This document shows, one piece after another, positions 16,230 through 24,104 of a stretch of 64,000 bases of DNA. The stretch is taken from positions 992,001 to 1,056,000 of the forward strand of contig NZ_CP193755.1 of NCBI RefSeq assembly GCF_050847355.1, written 5' to 3'. Made by a program: the position numbers and the translations under genes. This DNA is from Limimaricola sp027213785. GTDB lineage: Bacteria; Pseudomonadota; Alphaproteobacteria; Rhodobacterales; Rhodobacteraceae. The notes beneath the pieces are model-generated. The model saw nothing but the letters and a program-made list of their open reading frames with translations. It made no database searches and was not told where the DNA came from. Every line of letters begins with the position of its first letter. Position 1 is the first letter of the stretch.

Positions 16230-17057
16230 ATGATCGGCAATGGCGAACTGGCGGAGATCCTGAAGGCCGCGGCGCGGGCCGAGATCCTGCCCCGGTTCCG
16301 GCGGCTCGGGGAAGGCGACATCGCCACCAAGAGCGGTCCCGACGACCTCGTCACCGAAGCCGACACCAGGGCCGAGGCCCGCATCGCGGCGGCGCTGCGC
16401 GACCTGCTGCCCGGCGCGTTGATCGTGGGGGAGGAGTCAGTCTCCGAGGATGCCACGCTCCTCGACGGGCTGGGCACGGCCGAACTTTCGGCGATCATCG
16501 ACCCGGTCGACGGGACCTGGAACTTTGCGCGCGGCCTGGCGCTCTTCGGCATGATCCTGGCACTCGGGAAGCGAGGTCGTGTGACGCATGGCCTCCTCTA
16601 CGACCCGTTGCTCGATGACCGCATCGAGGCACATGAGGAGGGTCCTTGCGAACTGGTGACCTCGGACGGCGGGCGCCGGGTCCTGTCGACCTCGAAGATC
16701 AGCGATCCCGATCGCATGAACCTCTACGTGTCGCTGGCGCTCCTGCCGGCTGAACGGCAGCATGCCGTCGCCGCCGCATTTCCCGGCTTCGGCCGGGTGA
16801 CGAGCCTGCGCTGCTCCTGCCATGAATACCGGCTGATCGCCCAGGGCCATGCGGAGGCGGCGCTGGCCGCGGTGCTGAATCCGTGGGACCACGCTGCGGG
16901 CGCCTTGGCGGTGACGCGCGCGGGCGGCGTGGCGCGGATGCTTGACGGTCGCGGCTACCATCTCGGCCTGCCGCGCGACGCGGGCTATCTGCTCACCGCG
17001 TCGAGCGAGGCGGCCTGGGAGGCCGTGGCGGCACGTCTCGGCCCGGCGCTGCTCTAG
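16230..17057 (+). CDS. Inositol monophosphatase family protein
   Basis: A 275-residue Mg-dependent phosphatase of the IMPase/CysQ fold. GEES (residues 67-70), IIDPVDGTWNFA with the metal ligands in DPVDGT (91-96) and a C-terminal NPWDHAAG are the three signature motifs. The substrate cannot be told from sequence; inositol phosphate, 3'-phosphoadenosine phosphate and sugar phosphates are all in the family's range. ATG 16230 is chosen because ggcgggagg precedes it closely; GTG 16224 is inside that site. The stop overlaps the converging ygfZ gene by 4 bases. A second member of the family (HisN-type) is at 29963. Confidence 0.9.
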   Translation: MIGNGELAEILKAAARAEILPRFRRLGEGDIATKSGPDDLVTEADTRAEARIAAALRDLLPGALIVGEESVSEDATLLDGLGTAELSAIIDPVDGTWNFARGLALFGMILALGKRGRVTHGLLYDPLLDDRIEAHEEGPCELVTSDGGRRVLSTSKISDPDRMNLYVSLALLPAERQHAVAAAFPGFGRVTSLRCSCHEYRLIAQGHAEAALAAVLNPWDHAAGALAVTRAGGVARMLDGRGYHLGLPRDAGYLLTASSEAAWEAVAARLGPALL

Positions 17058-17791
17058 TCGAGCCGCGTCACCCTCGCCGCGCCGGCCTGCATCTCTTCCG
17101 ATGCCCTGTCGAAGCGCAGCCAGGCGATGGCGCGGTCGCCCGCGCGGCTGTGCAGCGTACCCACGACCTTCTCACTGCTCGTGATCTCGGTGCCGGGCTC
17201 CGCCGGGCCTTCGACCGCGACGCGGACGAAGCCTTTGCGCAGTTCGGTCTTGTGCTTCATCCGTGCTGTGACCTCCTGCCCGACATAGCAGCCCTTGCGG
17301 AAATCGACGCCGTTCATGCGTTCGAACCCGGCTTCGAGGATGTAGCTCTCGGGCCCCAACTCGTGACCCCATTCGGGGATCAGGTGCTCGACCCGCAGCG
17401 CCGTCCAGTCGCTGCCATCATCGCCCGCCTGCGCGCCGTAGAGCCGCCAGCCAAGCGCCGTGTGGCGTGGATCGGGCAGGGCGCCGTCGGGCGCGGGACC
17501 GGTCCCGCGCGAGACCTTGAGATCGGCCTCGGCCAATGCCACGTCGGCGCGGAGCTTGTACATCGACAGCCGCTGGAACAGCTGCGGCGCCACCTCGGCG
17601 GCGACATCGATCAGGAAACGGTCGCTCTCTCCCTTCAGGAAGAAATCGGCGATGAGCTTGCCCTGCGGGGTCAGCAGCGCCGCATAGGCGAGGCCATCCT
17701 TCGCCCGGGCGATATCGTTGGTGACGAGCCCCTGAAGGAACTCCTCGCGGTCGGCGCCGGTGACGGCGATGATGCTACGGTCCTGTGTCAT
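17054..17791 (-). CDS. ygfZ: Folate-dependent Fe-S cluster protein YgfZ/GcvT family
   Basis: A 245-residue member of the YgfZ (IBA57-like) family, which uses tetrahydrofolate to support maturation or repair of certain 4Fe-4S enzymes. The diagnostic motif KGCYVGQE is at residues 166-173 with the conserved C168. The N-terminal FLQGLVTNDI segment is likewise typical. The catalytic residues of aminomethyltransferase GcvT are not expected in this subfamily. Transcribed leftward, it converges on the IMPase gene and begins 29 bp from the end of the ABC exporter gene's 3' side. Confidence 0.9.
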   Translation of the reverse strand: MTQDRSIIAVTGADREEFLQGLVTNDIARAKDGLAYAALLTPQGKLIADFFLKGESDRFLIDVAAEVAPQLFQRLSMYKLRADVALAEADLKVSRGTGPAPDGALPDPRHTALGWRLYGAQAGDDGSDWTALRVEHLIPEWGHELGPESYILEAGFERMNGVDFRKGCYVGQEVTARMKHKTELRKGFVRVAVEGPAEPGTEITSSEKVVGTLHSRAGDRAIAWLRFDRASEEMQAGAARVTRLD

Positions 17792-17823
17792 GCCGCCCTA
17801 CATAGGGGGCCATGCGACCGACG

Positions 17824-19617
17824 TCAGCCCGTCTCGGGGTCGCGGAACTGCAGCGCATGCAGATCGGCATAAAGACCGCCCCGCGCCAGCAACTCGGCAT
17901 GACTGCCCTGATCGACCACCTGACCGTGGTCCATCACCACGATGCTGTCGGCGCCCTGCACGGTGGACAGGCGGTGCGCGATCACCAGCGTCGTGCGCCC
18001 CTCCGAAAGCCGCTCCAGCGCCTGCTGCACCACCGCCTCGGATTTCGTGTCGAGCGCGCTGGTCGCCTCGTCGAGCAACAGCACCGGCGTGTCGCGCAGA
18101 AGCGCGCGGGCGATGGCCACGCGCTGGCGCTGCCCGCCCGAAAGCGCCGAACCGCGCGGCCCGGCCGGGCTGTCGAGGCCCTTGGCCAGTCGCGGCAGGA
18201 AATCGGAGACATGCGCCGCGTCGAGCACCTCGCGCAGACGCTTCTCGGAGACGTCGGTCCGGCCGAGCAGGATGTTGTCGCGGATCGATTCGTCGAACAG
18301 CAGCGCGTCCTGCGTCACCACCGAGATCAACCCGCGCAGATCCTCGAGCGCGAGCGCGCGGGTCGGCACGCCGCCAATGGTGATCTCTCCCGATTGCGGA
18401 TCGACGAGCCGGGCCAGCAGGTTGAATACCGTGCTCTTGCCCGCTCCCGATGCGCCGACCAGAGCGGTGGTGCGGCCCGCCTTGGCGGTGAAACTCGCGC
18501 CGCGTAGCACCGGCAGATCGCCATAGGCGAGGCGTACGTCCTCCAGCCGGATCTCCGGAGCTCCTTGGGGGGCAGGGCGCGGCGTCGCGGGCGAAACGAG
18601 AGAGGGCTTCGCGTCGAAGATGGCACGCATCCGCTCGAGGCTGGCGGCGGCGGTCTGCCATTGGCCCGAGATGTTGCCGAGCCGGCGCAGCGGTTCGAAG
18701 GCAAGGCTCATGGCGGTAAAGAACGCCATGAACTGGCCGACCGACTTGTCACCGGCGATGATCTCGGCGCCGCCGTAGAACAGCACGCCGAGGAAGCCGA
18801 GACCGGTCATGATGTCGATCATCGATGGAATGGCAGCCTGGCCCGAAGAGGCATGAATCTCGGCGCGCACACGGGCGCCGATCAGGCGGTCATAGCGCTC
18901 GGATTGGTAGCGCTCGAGCCCGTTGAGCTTGATCGGCGCGATGCCGTGGAACACCTCGTCGAGCCGGGTCGACATGCGCGCCGCGATCTCGCGCGAGCTG
19001 CGCGACCGACGGCGCACGTATTTCTGCGCGAGCAGCGAGGGCAGCACGAGGATCGGGATGCCGATCAGCGCCACCAGCGTCCAGCGCCAATCGACCGAGA
19101 GCGCCACCGCGAACAGCGCGACCACCGAGGTCACGTCGCGCCCGGCCCCGGTGATGAGCGCGGCCCAGACCTGGTTGATCGAGTTGACGTCGCCCTGCAC
19201 CCGCTCGATCAGGTAGCCCGGCGGATGCGCCTGATGCCAGCCGCCGTCGAGCCGCATCAGATGCGCCAGCAGGTCGGCCCGCAGCCGGGCGGCGCTGCGC
19301 TCGCGGATCGTGGTCATCAGCACGCGCTGGCCCAGCGAGGTCACGGCGCGCACGATGAAGATGCCCATTACCACGACGCCAACGATCCACAGCGCCTCGG
19401 TCCGCCCGGCGACGAAAACCTCGTCGAACATCGGCTTCATCATCGAGGCGAACAGCCCCAGCGAGCCGCCCTCGATCGCCATCAGGACCATCGCGACCAC
19501 CAACCAGCGCCAGTGCCGCGAGAGGTAGCTGCGCCACAGCCAAAGAAACAGCCCGCGGCGGTCAGGGCGCGGCGCAGCCGGATCGGCGTCGGCGGGAGGG
19601 CGCAGCGCGGTGGTCAT
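17824..19617 (-). CDS. ABC exporter (MsbA/lipid A or multidrug type), fused permease-ATPase
   Basis: A 597-residue half-transporter: an N-terminal six-helix exporter domain (about residues 40-330) followed by an ATPase with Walker A GASGAGKST, the signature ALSGGQRQRVAIARAL, Walker B VLLLDEATSALD and the H-loop IAHRLS. It should dimerise in the inner membrane. Lipid A/phospholipid flipping (MsbA-like) or drug export cannot be separated by sequence alone. ATG 19617 (MTTALRP) overlaps the stop of the upstream phosphatase gene by 4 bases (ATGA), so the two are translationally coupled. The open frame runs on to 20319 in a different frame from that gene and is not coding there. Confidence 0.92.
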   Translation of the reverse strand: MTTALRPPADADPAAPRPDRRGLFLWLWRSYLSRHWRWLVVAMVLMAIEGGSLGLFASMMKPMFDEVFVAGRTEALWIVGVVVMGIFIVRAVTSLGQRVLMTTIRERSAARLRADLLAHLMRLDGGWHQAHPPGYLIERVQGDVNSINQVWAALITGAGRDVTSVVALFAVALSVDWRWTLVALIGIPILVLPSLLAQKYVRRRSRSSREIAARMSTRLDEVFHGIAPIKLNGLERYQSERYDRLIGARVRAEIHASSGQAAIPSMIDIMTGLGFLGVLFYGGAEIIAGDKSVGQFMAFFTAMSLAFEPLRRLGNISGQWQTAAASLERMRAIFDAKPSLVSPATPRPAPQGAPEIRLEDVRLAYGDLPVLRGASFTAKAGRTTALVGASGAGKSTVFNLLARLVDPQSGEITIGGVPTRALALEDLRGLISVVTQDALLFDESIRDNILLGRTDVSEKRLREVLDAAHVSDFLPRLAKGLDSPAGPRGSALSGGQRQRVAIARALLRDTPVLLLDEATSALDTKSEAVVQQALERLSEGRTTLVIAHRLSTVQGADSIVVMDHGQVVDQGSHAELLARGGLYADLHALQFRDPETG

Positions 19618-20294
19618 CGCCTGGCCCGTCCGGCCTCGAAGCTGCTCTGCGCGGCCTCGGCATCGTATTCGGTGGCGATCCAGTCCTCGATCCCGATCGG
19701 GCCGCGCTCCTGCCGCGTGGCATAGAGGTCGAGGATGTGGTCGAGGATCCCGGTGCGGGAGCGGCGAAAATGCAGGAAGCGCGGATGCAGTTGGCGGCGC
19801 GCCTCCTCGATCGGCCGGCCCTCGGCCAGAAGATGCAGGGCCGAGGCGAAACCGGCGCGGTCGGCACCCGATTTGCAATGCATCACCACGGGGCGCTCGG
19901 CCTCGCGCAGCAACTCGAATAGCCGCAGGATCTGGCCGCGCGGTGCGGCGCGACGCGCCGAAAGCTGGGTCGAGACAAGCCGCAGCCCCAGCGCCCGGCA
20001 GCTCTCGGCCTCGAACAGGTAACGCGGATGCCCGCCCTCGCCGCGCAAGTTGATGACCGTGCGAATGCCGATCTTGGCCATCTTCTCGAACCGGCCATGC
20101 GTCGGCTGGTTCGAACGGAACACGCCCGGGGTCACGAGATGGAAATTGGTCCACCAGTAGCGCAGGATCGCGTGGTCGAGTATCAGGTAGCTCGCCAGCG
20201 CGCGGCGGCGGGCGCCGGCATCGTCGAGGTGATGATGCCGCCCGGTGCGGGCGCGCCGCTCCCAGGCCTTCAGATCCTCGAGAAGCTTCATCAT
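19614..20294 (-). CDS. Protein tyrosine/dual-specificity phosphatase-like protein
   Basis: A 226-residue cysteine-dependent phosphatase. The P-loop signature CKSGADR (C140 to R146, Cx5R) lies in VVMHCKSGADRAG. GIRTVINLRGE upstream fits the DSP/SIW14-like fold. HLVTPGVFRSNQP is typical of bacterial members, which may act on phosphotyrosine, inositol or lipid phosphates. The start at 20294 (MMKLLEDL) is chosen because tagga lies just upstream; further Met codons back to 20348 lack one. Overlap with the exporter gene suggests that its substrate is a phosphorylated lipid or envelope compound handled by the exporter, which is inference. Confidence 0.8.
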   Translation of the reverse strand: MMKLLEDLKAWERRARTGRHHHLDDAGARRRALASYLILDHAILRYWWTNFHLVTPGVFRSNQPTHGRFEKMAKIGIRTVINLRGEGGHPRYLFEAESCRALGLRLVSTQLSARRAAPRGQILRLFELLREAERPVVMHCKSGADRAGFASALHLLAEGRPIEEARRQLHPRFLHFRRSRTGILDHILDLYATRQERGPIGIEDWIATEYDAEAAQSSFEAGRARR

Positions 20295-20399
20295 CGGTCC
20301 TATCCCACGCATCCGGCATTCCATAAGCATCCCGAGCCCCTCTCGCAAGGCAGGCGGGTTTGACGGGGCCGCAGGCGCGGCCTAGGGCAGGGCGGAGCG

Positions 20400-21029
20400 A
20401 TGAAAGAGGCGGGCATGGATCACGAAGGCATCGAGCTGATCGACAAGGTAAGGCTGTGGCCCAGCCACGCCATGATCGCCGGGCGACCGCGCCGGGTGAA
20501 ATGGGGCGCCTGGGCCGTGTACCTGCCCGGCCCGCAGATCAAGCTGATGCATGCGGTGGCGGGGCGGCAGCATTGCATCTACCACAAGGCGCCCCGGCGC
20601 GAGGAGGTGCTGGGCGGCTTCGACCGGCGCCGCGATGCCGAGGATTGGGCGCGGGCCTTCTCGACGCCGGTGTTGCGCCGGGTGGCCGAGAACTGGGTGA
20701 TGTTCCAAAGGCTGCACGCGGCGGGGCTCGGCCCCGAGCCGATGGGGCTGGTGGCGGTGCGCGACTATCGCAGCTTCTTTTCGCGCGGACGCGGGATCAC
20801 CGCCGGGCTGAGGCTTGCCGATCTGACCAGGTATCCGGAAAAGACGCCGGCAACCGAGGCGGAGCTGCGCGCGGCGGGCATCGTTCCGGACCGTAGCCGC
20901 GCTTCGCTGCGCGAGCAAATCCGCGGCTATGTAAGCGACCTCAACAACCTGCATGGCGCGATGCCCGAAGAGGGCGAGGCCGAGGTGGCGGCGGTCGAGG
21001 CGGCGCTGGCGCGGGCGCTGGGGCACTGA
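20400..21029 (+). CDS. Uncharacterised conserved protein
   Basis: A 209-residue soluble protein that I do not recognise. LRLADLTRYPEKTP and GPEPMGLVAVRDYRSFFSRG could be read as pieces of an atypical kinase-like fold (a family of lipopolysaccharide or choline kinase relatives), but no catalytic DxN or HxD motif is visible. An Ala/Glu-rich helix ends the protein. ATG 20400 follows ggcggag; ATG 20415 is also possible. It diverges from the phosphatase-exporter pair and lies 67 bp before an aminotransferase gene, so it may share that transcript. Confidence 0.6.
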   Translation: MKEAGMDHEGIELIDKVRLWPSHAMIAGRPRRVKWGAWAVYLPGPQIKLMHAVAGRQHCIYHKAPRREEVLGGFDRRRDAEDWARAFSTPVLRRVAENWVMFQRLHAAGLGPEPMGLVAVRDYRSFFSRGRGITAGLRLADLTRYPEKTPATEAELRAAGIVPDRSRASLREQIRGYVSDLNNLHGAMPEEGEAEVAAVEAALARALGH

Positions 21030-21096
21030 GAGGGCGTTGACGGCGGCGTCGGGCGGGGCGAGGCTGCGCGCCGATCAACCCTCGCGAGGCCCCCGC

Positions 21097-22278
21097 ATGT
21101 CGCTTTCCCACGGTCGCCCCTATCTCGCCATTCCCGGCCCCTCGGTCATGCCCGACCGGGTGCTCGCGGCGATGCAGCGCCCGGCGCCCAACATCTACAC
21201 CGGCGCGCTGCACGAGATGACTGCGACGCTGTTTCCCGACCTGAAGCGGGTCGCCGGCACCGACCATCACGCCGCGATCTACATCTCGAACGGCCACGGC
21301 ATGTGGGAGGCGGCGCTTCTGAACGTGCTGGCGCGGGGCGACCGGATCCTTGCACTTGTGGCAGGGCATTTCGGCCATGGCTGGGTCGCCACGGCAAGGG
21401 CGCTGGGTGCCGAGGTCGAGGTGATCGAGAGCAACGGGGCCGGGCCGGTCGATCCGGGCCGGCTCGCCGATCGGCTTCGCGCCGATCGGAGCCACGAGAT
21501 CCGCGCCGTCATTTCCTGCCATGTCGATACCGCGACCGGGGTCCGGGCCGACATGGCGGGCTACCGCGCCGCGCTCGACGCGGCGGGGCACCCGGCGCTC
21601 CTGATGGCAGATTGCATCGCCTCCATGGGCTGTGACCGCTTCGAGATGGACGCGATGGGCGTCGATGTCGCGATCACCGCGAGCCAGAAGGGGCTGATGA
21701 CGCCGCCGGGGCTGGGCTTTGCCTTCTTCAACAAGCGCGCGGCCGAAGCCCGGCGTCGGGCGGACATGGTCACGCCCTACTGGGACTGGCGGCCGCGCGC
21801 GGCGCCCGACCTGTATTACCAGTATTTCGCGGGCACCGCGCCGACCCATCACCTCTACGCGCTGCGCGCTGCGCTGGACCTGATCGTCGAGGAGGGGATC
21901 GAGGCGGTTTGGCGCCGGCATGCCCGCCTCGCAAGCGCGATCTGGGCGACTGTGGAGGCATGGGGCCGCGAAGGAGAGATGCGGCTCGGCGTGCGCTCGG
22001 CGGAGGATCGCAGCCACGCCGTGACGTCGATCCATCTGGGCGCACCTGACGCGGACCGGCTGCGCGACTGGTGCGAGACGGAAATGGGGGTGACGCTCGG
22101 GATTGGGCTGGGACGGACACCGCCCGAGGGCTGGTTCCGTATCGGCCATATGGGCCACGTGAATGCACATATGGTGCTGGGCGCGCTCGGGACCATCGAG
22201 GCGGGGCTCTCGGCCCTGTCGATCCCGCATGGCGCGGGCGGGGTGACGGCGGCGGCCAAGGCGCTGGCCGCCGCCTGA
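21097..22278 (+). CDS. Class V aminotransferase (alanine/serine-glyoxylate type)
   Basis: A 393-residue PLP enzyme of fold type I. PGPSVMPDRVLAAMQRP at the N-terminus, the D-x-SMG-type cofactor segment DCIASMGCDRFEMDAMGVD, and the Schiff-base lysine in ITASQKGLMTPPG are clear, as is a C-terminal FRIGHMGHVN segment. This is the pattern of serine-glyoxylate or alanine-glyoxylate aminotransferases and of the related phosphonate/purine catabolism enzymes; the exact pair of substrates is not fixed by sequence. ATG 21097 follows cgcgaggcccc and matches the family start. It converges on phaZ with a 4-bp gap. Confidence 0.87.
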   Translation: MSLSHGRPYLAIPGPSVMPDRVLAAMQRPAPNIYTGALHEMTATLFPDLKRVAGTDHHAAIYISNGHGMWEAALLNVLARGDRILALVAGHFGHGWVATARALGAEVEVIESNGAGPVDPGRLADRLRADRSHEIRAVISCHVDTATGVRADMAGYRAALDAAGHPALLMADCIASMGCDRFEMDAMGVDVAITASQKGLMTPPGLGFAFFNKRAAEARRRADMVTPYWDWRPRAAPDLYYQYFAGTAPTHHLYALRAALDLIVEEGIEAVWRRHARLASAIWATVEAWGREGEMRLGVRSAEDRSHAVTSIHLGAPDADRLRDWCETEMGVTLGIGLGRTPPEGWFRIGHMGHVNAHMVLGALGTIEAGLSALSIPHGAGGVTAAAKALAAA

Positions 22279-22282
22279 TCGC

Positions 22283-23980
22283 TCAGTCGTTGGCGGCGCG
22301 GGTCGGCTTGCCGGGCTGCGCGGCGTCGGATTGCGTCTCAGCGGGCTTGGCGGTCCCGCCCTTCGGCGCATCCGACTTCGACGGTTCGGCCTTCGATGCA
22401 TCGGCCTGCTGCAGGGCCGCCTCGGGTTTGGCCGGCTCCTGCTTCGGTGCGTTGCTGTTCGAACTCACCAGTGTCGGCTTCGATACGGCCGGCTCGAGGG
22501 CGGCAGGCTCGCTCGTCGGCTGCGTCGCCACGACCGGTCCGGCTGTCTTAGCCACGGGCTTCGCTTCATGCGCCCCGGCTTCGGCCCCCTTGGCGATGTC
22601 CTTCGCGACCTTCGCCTCGGGCTTGGCGGCCTTGGGTTTGCTCGTCCCGGACGGCTTCGCCTTTGCGGCGGCGGGCTTGGCCGACCGGGCGGGCTTCGAC
22701 GGCTGGGTCGGCCTGGGAGATCCGACCTTGGTCGTGTGCTTGGCCGGCGCATCGGAATTGGCGTCGATGAATTGCAGCACCAGCGGCCGGATGTTGTTGC
22801 GCCAACTCGACCCGGCGAAGATCCCGTAATGCCCGGCGCCGGGCTCCAGATGCGCCGCTTTGCGATCATCGGGCAGACCGGTCAGCAGGTCGAGCGCGGC
22901 GAGGCACTGGCCCGGGGCCGAGATGTCGTCCTTTTCGCCCTCGACGATCTTCACCGCCACCGAGGTGATCTTGCCCAAGTCGAGCTGGCGGCCATCCACG
23001 GTGAAGGCGTTGCGCGCGATGTCGCGTGACTTGAATACGCGCTCGACGGTCGAGAGGTAGAACTCGGCCGTCATGTCCATCACGGCGAGATACTCGTCGT
23101 AGAACTGGTTGTGCTTGTCGTGCTCGGACGCCTTGCCATGGGCGGCACGGAAGATCTGGTCGGTGAAGGCCTGCGCATGGGTGGCGGCGTTCATCGCGAT
23201 GAAGGAGGCGAGCTGCAGCAGCCCGGGATAGACCTCGCGGCCCACGCCCTTGTACTTGAAACCGACCCGCTGGATCATCGAATGCTCCAGCTGGCCCATC
23301 GTGACGCGGCTGCCGAAATCGGTAACGTCGGTGGCGGCGGCGTCGGGATCCACCGGCCCGCCAATCAGCGTCAGCGAGCGCGGCTGCGCCTCGGGGTCGT
23401 CCTCGGCCAGCATCGCCGTGGCCGCGAGGGTGAGCGGCACCGGCTGGCACACCGCGATCACGTGCAGGTCCGGGCCGAGATGGCGCATGAACTCGGCCAC
23501 GTATTTGGTGTAGTCCTCGACGTCGAACTTGCCCTTGCTCACCGGGATGTCGCGGGCGTTGTGCCAATCCGTGATATGCACGTCGCAATCGGGCAGCAGG
23601 CTGATCACCGTCTTGCGCAGGAGGGTGGCGTAGTGGCCGGACATCGGCGCAACCAGCAACACGCGCCTCTTCGGCGATTTTCTGCCGGGGGTGGTAAAGC
23701 GGATCAGGTCGCCGAAGGGGCGTTCCACCAGCGTCTCGACGCGGACGATGTGGTCCTTGCCGTCGGGGCCGGTGATCGAGGGGATGCCCCAGTCAGGCTT
23801 GGCCACCATGCGTGCGAAGCTGCGCTCGGTCACGTCGCCCCATGCCTTGAGCAACTGCATCGCCGGGTTGGCGGTCATCGCCATCGCCGGGTAGTCGCCC
23901 ATGGCGCGCGCGGTCGCACCCAACCACTGGTTGGTATTGCGCACGCTTTCCATCAGGTCGTAGGTCGGCATATACTTCAT
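22283..23980 (-). CDS. phaZ: Intracellular polyhydroxyalkanoate depolymerase with basic C-terminal tail
   Basis: A 565-residue protein. The first 407 residues are a PhaZ depolymerase, which releases hydroxyacyl units from storage granules. APMSGHYATLLR, HITDWHNARDIP, and the catalytic cysteine in VIAVCQPVP are typical of the intracellular type, as is EPGAGHYGIFAGSSWR near the end with the catalytic His. The last 158 residues are a low-complexity Ala/Lys/Pro tail, strongly basic at first (SKPARSAKPAAAKAKPSG). It resembles histone-H1-like tails of PhaF-type phasins and is longer than usual for PhaZ. ATG 23980 follows ggag at good spacing. It diverges from phaC. Confidence 0.93.
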   Translation of the reverse strand: MKYMPTYDLMESVRNTNQWLGATARAMGDYPAMAMTANPAMQLLKAWGDVTERSFARMVAKPDWGIPSITGPDGKDHIVRVETLVERPFGDLIRFTTPGRKSPKRRVLLVAPMSGHYATLLRKTVISLLPDCDVHITDWHNARDIPVSKGKFDVEDYTKYVAEFMRHLGPDLHVIAVCQPVPLTLAATAMLAEDDPEAQPRSLTLIGGPVDPDAAATDVTDFGSRVTMGQLEHSMIQRVGFKYKGVGREVYPGLLQLASFIAMNAATHAQAFTDQIFRAAHGKASEHDKHNQFYDEYLAVMDMTAEFYLSTVERVFKSRDIARNAFTVDGRQLDLGKITSVAVKIVEGEKDDISAPGQCLAALDLLTGLPDDRKAAHLEPGAGHYGIFAGSSWRNNIRPLVLQFIDANSDAPAKHTTKVGSPRPTQPSKPARSAKPAAAKAKPSGTSKPKAAKPEAKVAKDIAKGAEAGAHEAKPVAKTAGPVVATQPTSEPAALEPAVSKPTLVSSNSNAPKQEPAKPEAALQQADASKAEPSKSDAPKGGTAKPAETQSDAAQPGKPTRAAND

Positions 23981-24072
23981 AAGACTGCTCCAGGCAGGGG
24001 TCGTAGGTCCGTCGGGCCAGCCCCGCCTCGGCGGCACGCGGGGCGCACAGGCCCGCCCCGGCAGGCCGCATG

Positions 24073-24084
24073 CTGCGCCTGCAA
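24073..24084. promoter_or_regulatory. Putative PhaR site between phaZ and phaC
   Basis: CTGC-GCCT-GCAA matches the CTGC-N3/4-GCAG sequence known for Paracoccus PhaR at 7 of 8 fixed positions. It lies 21 bp before the phaC start codon in the phaZ-phaC divergent region (23981-24104, which holds nothing else I can name). Weaker than the sites before phaP. Confidence 0.45.
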
Positions 24085-24104
24085 ACTAGGGCGCGGGAGG
24101 GTGT

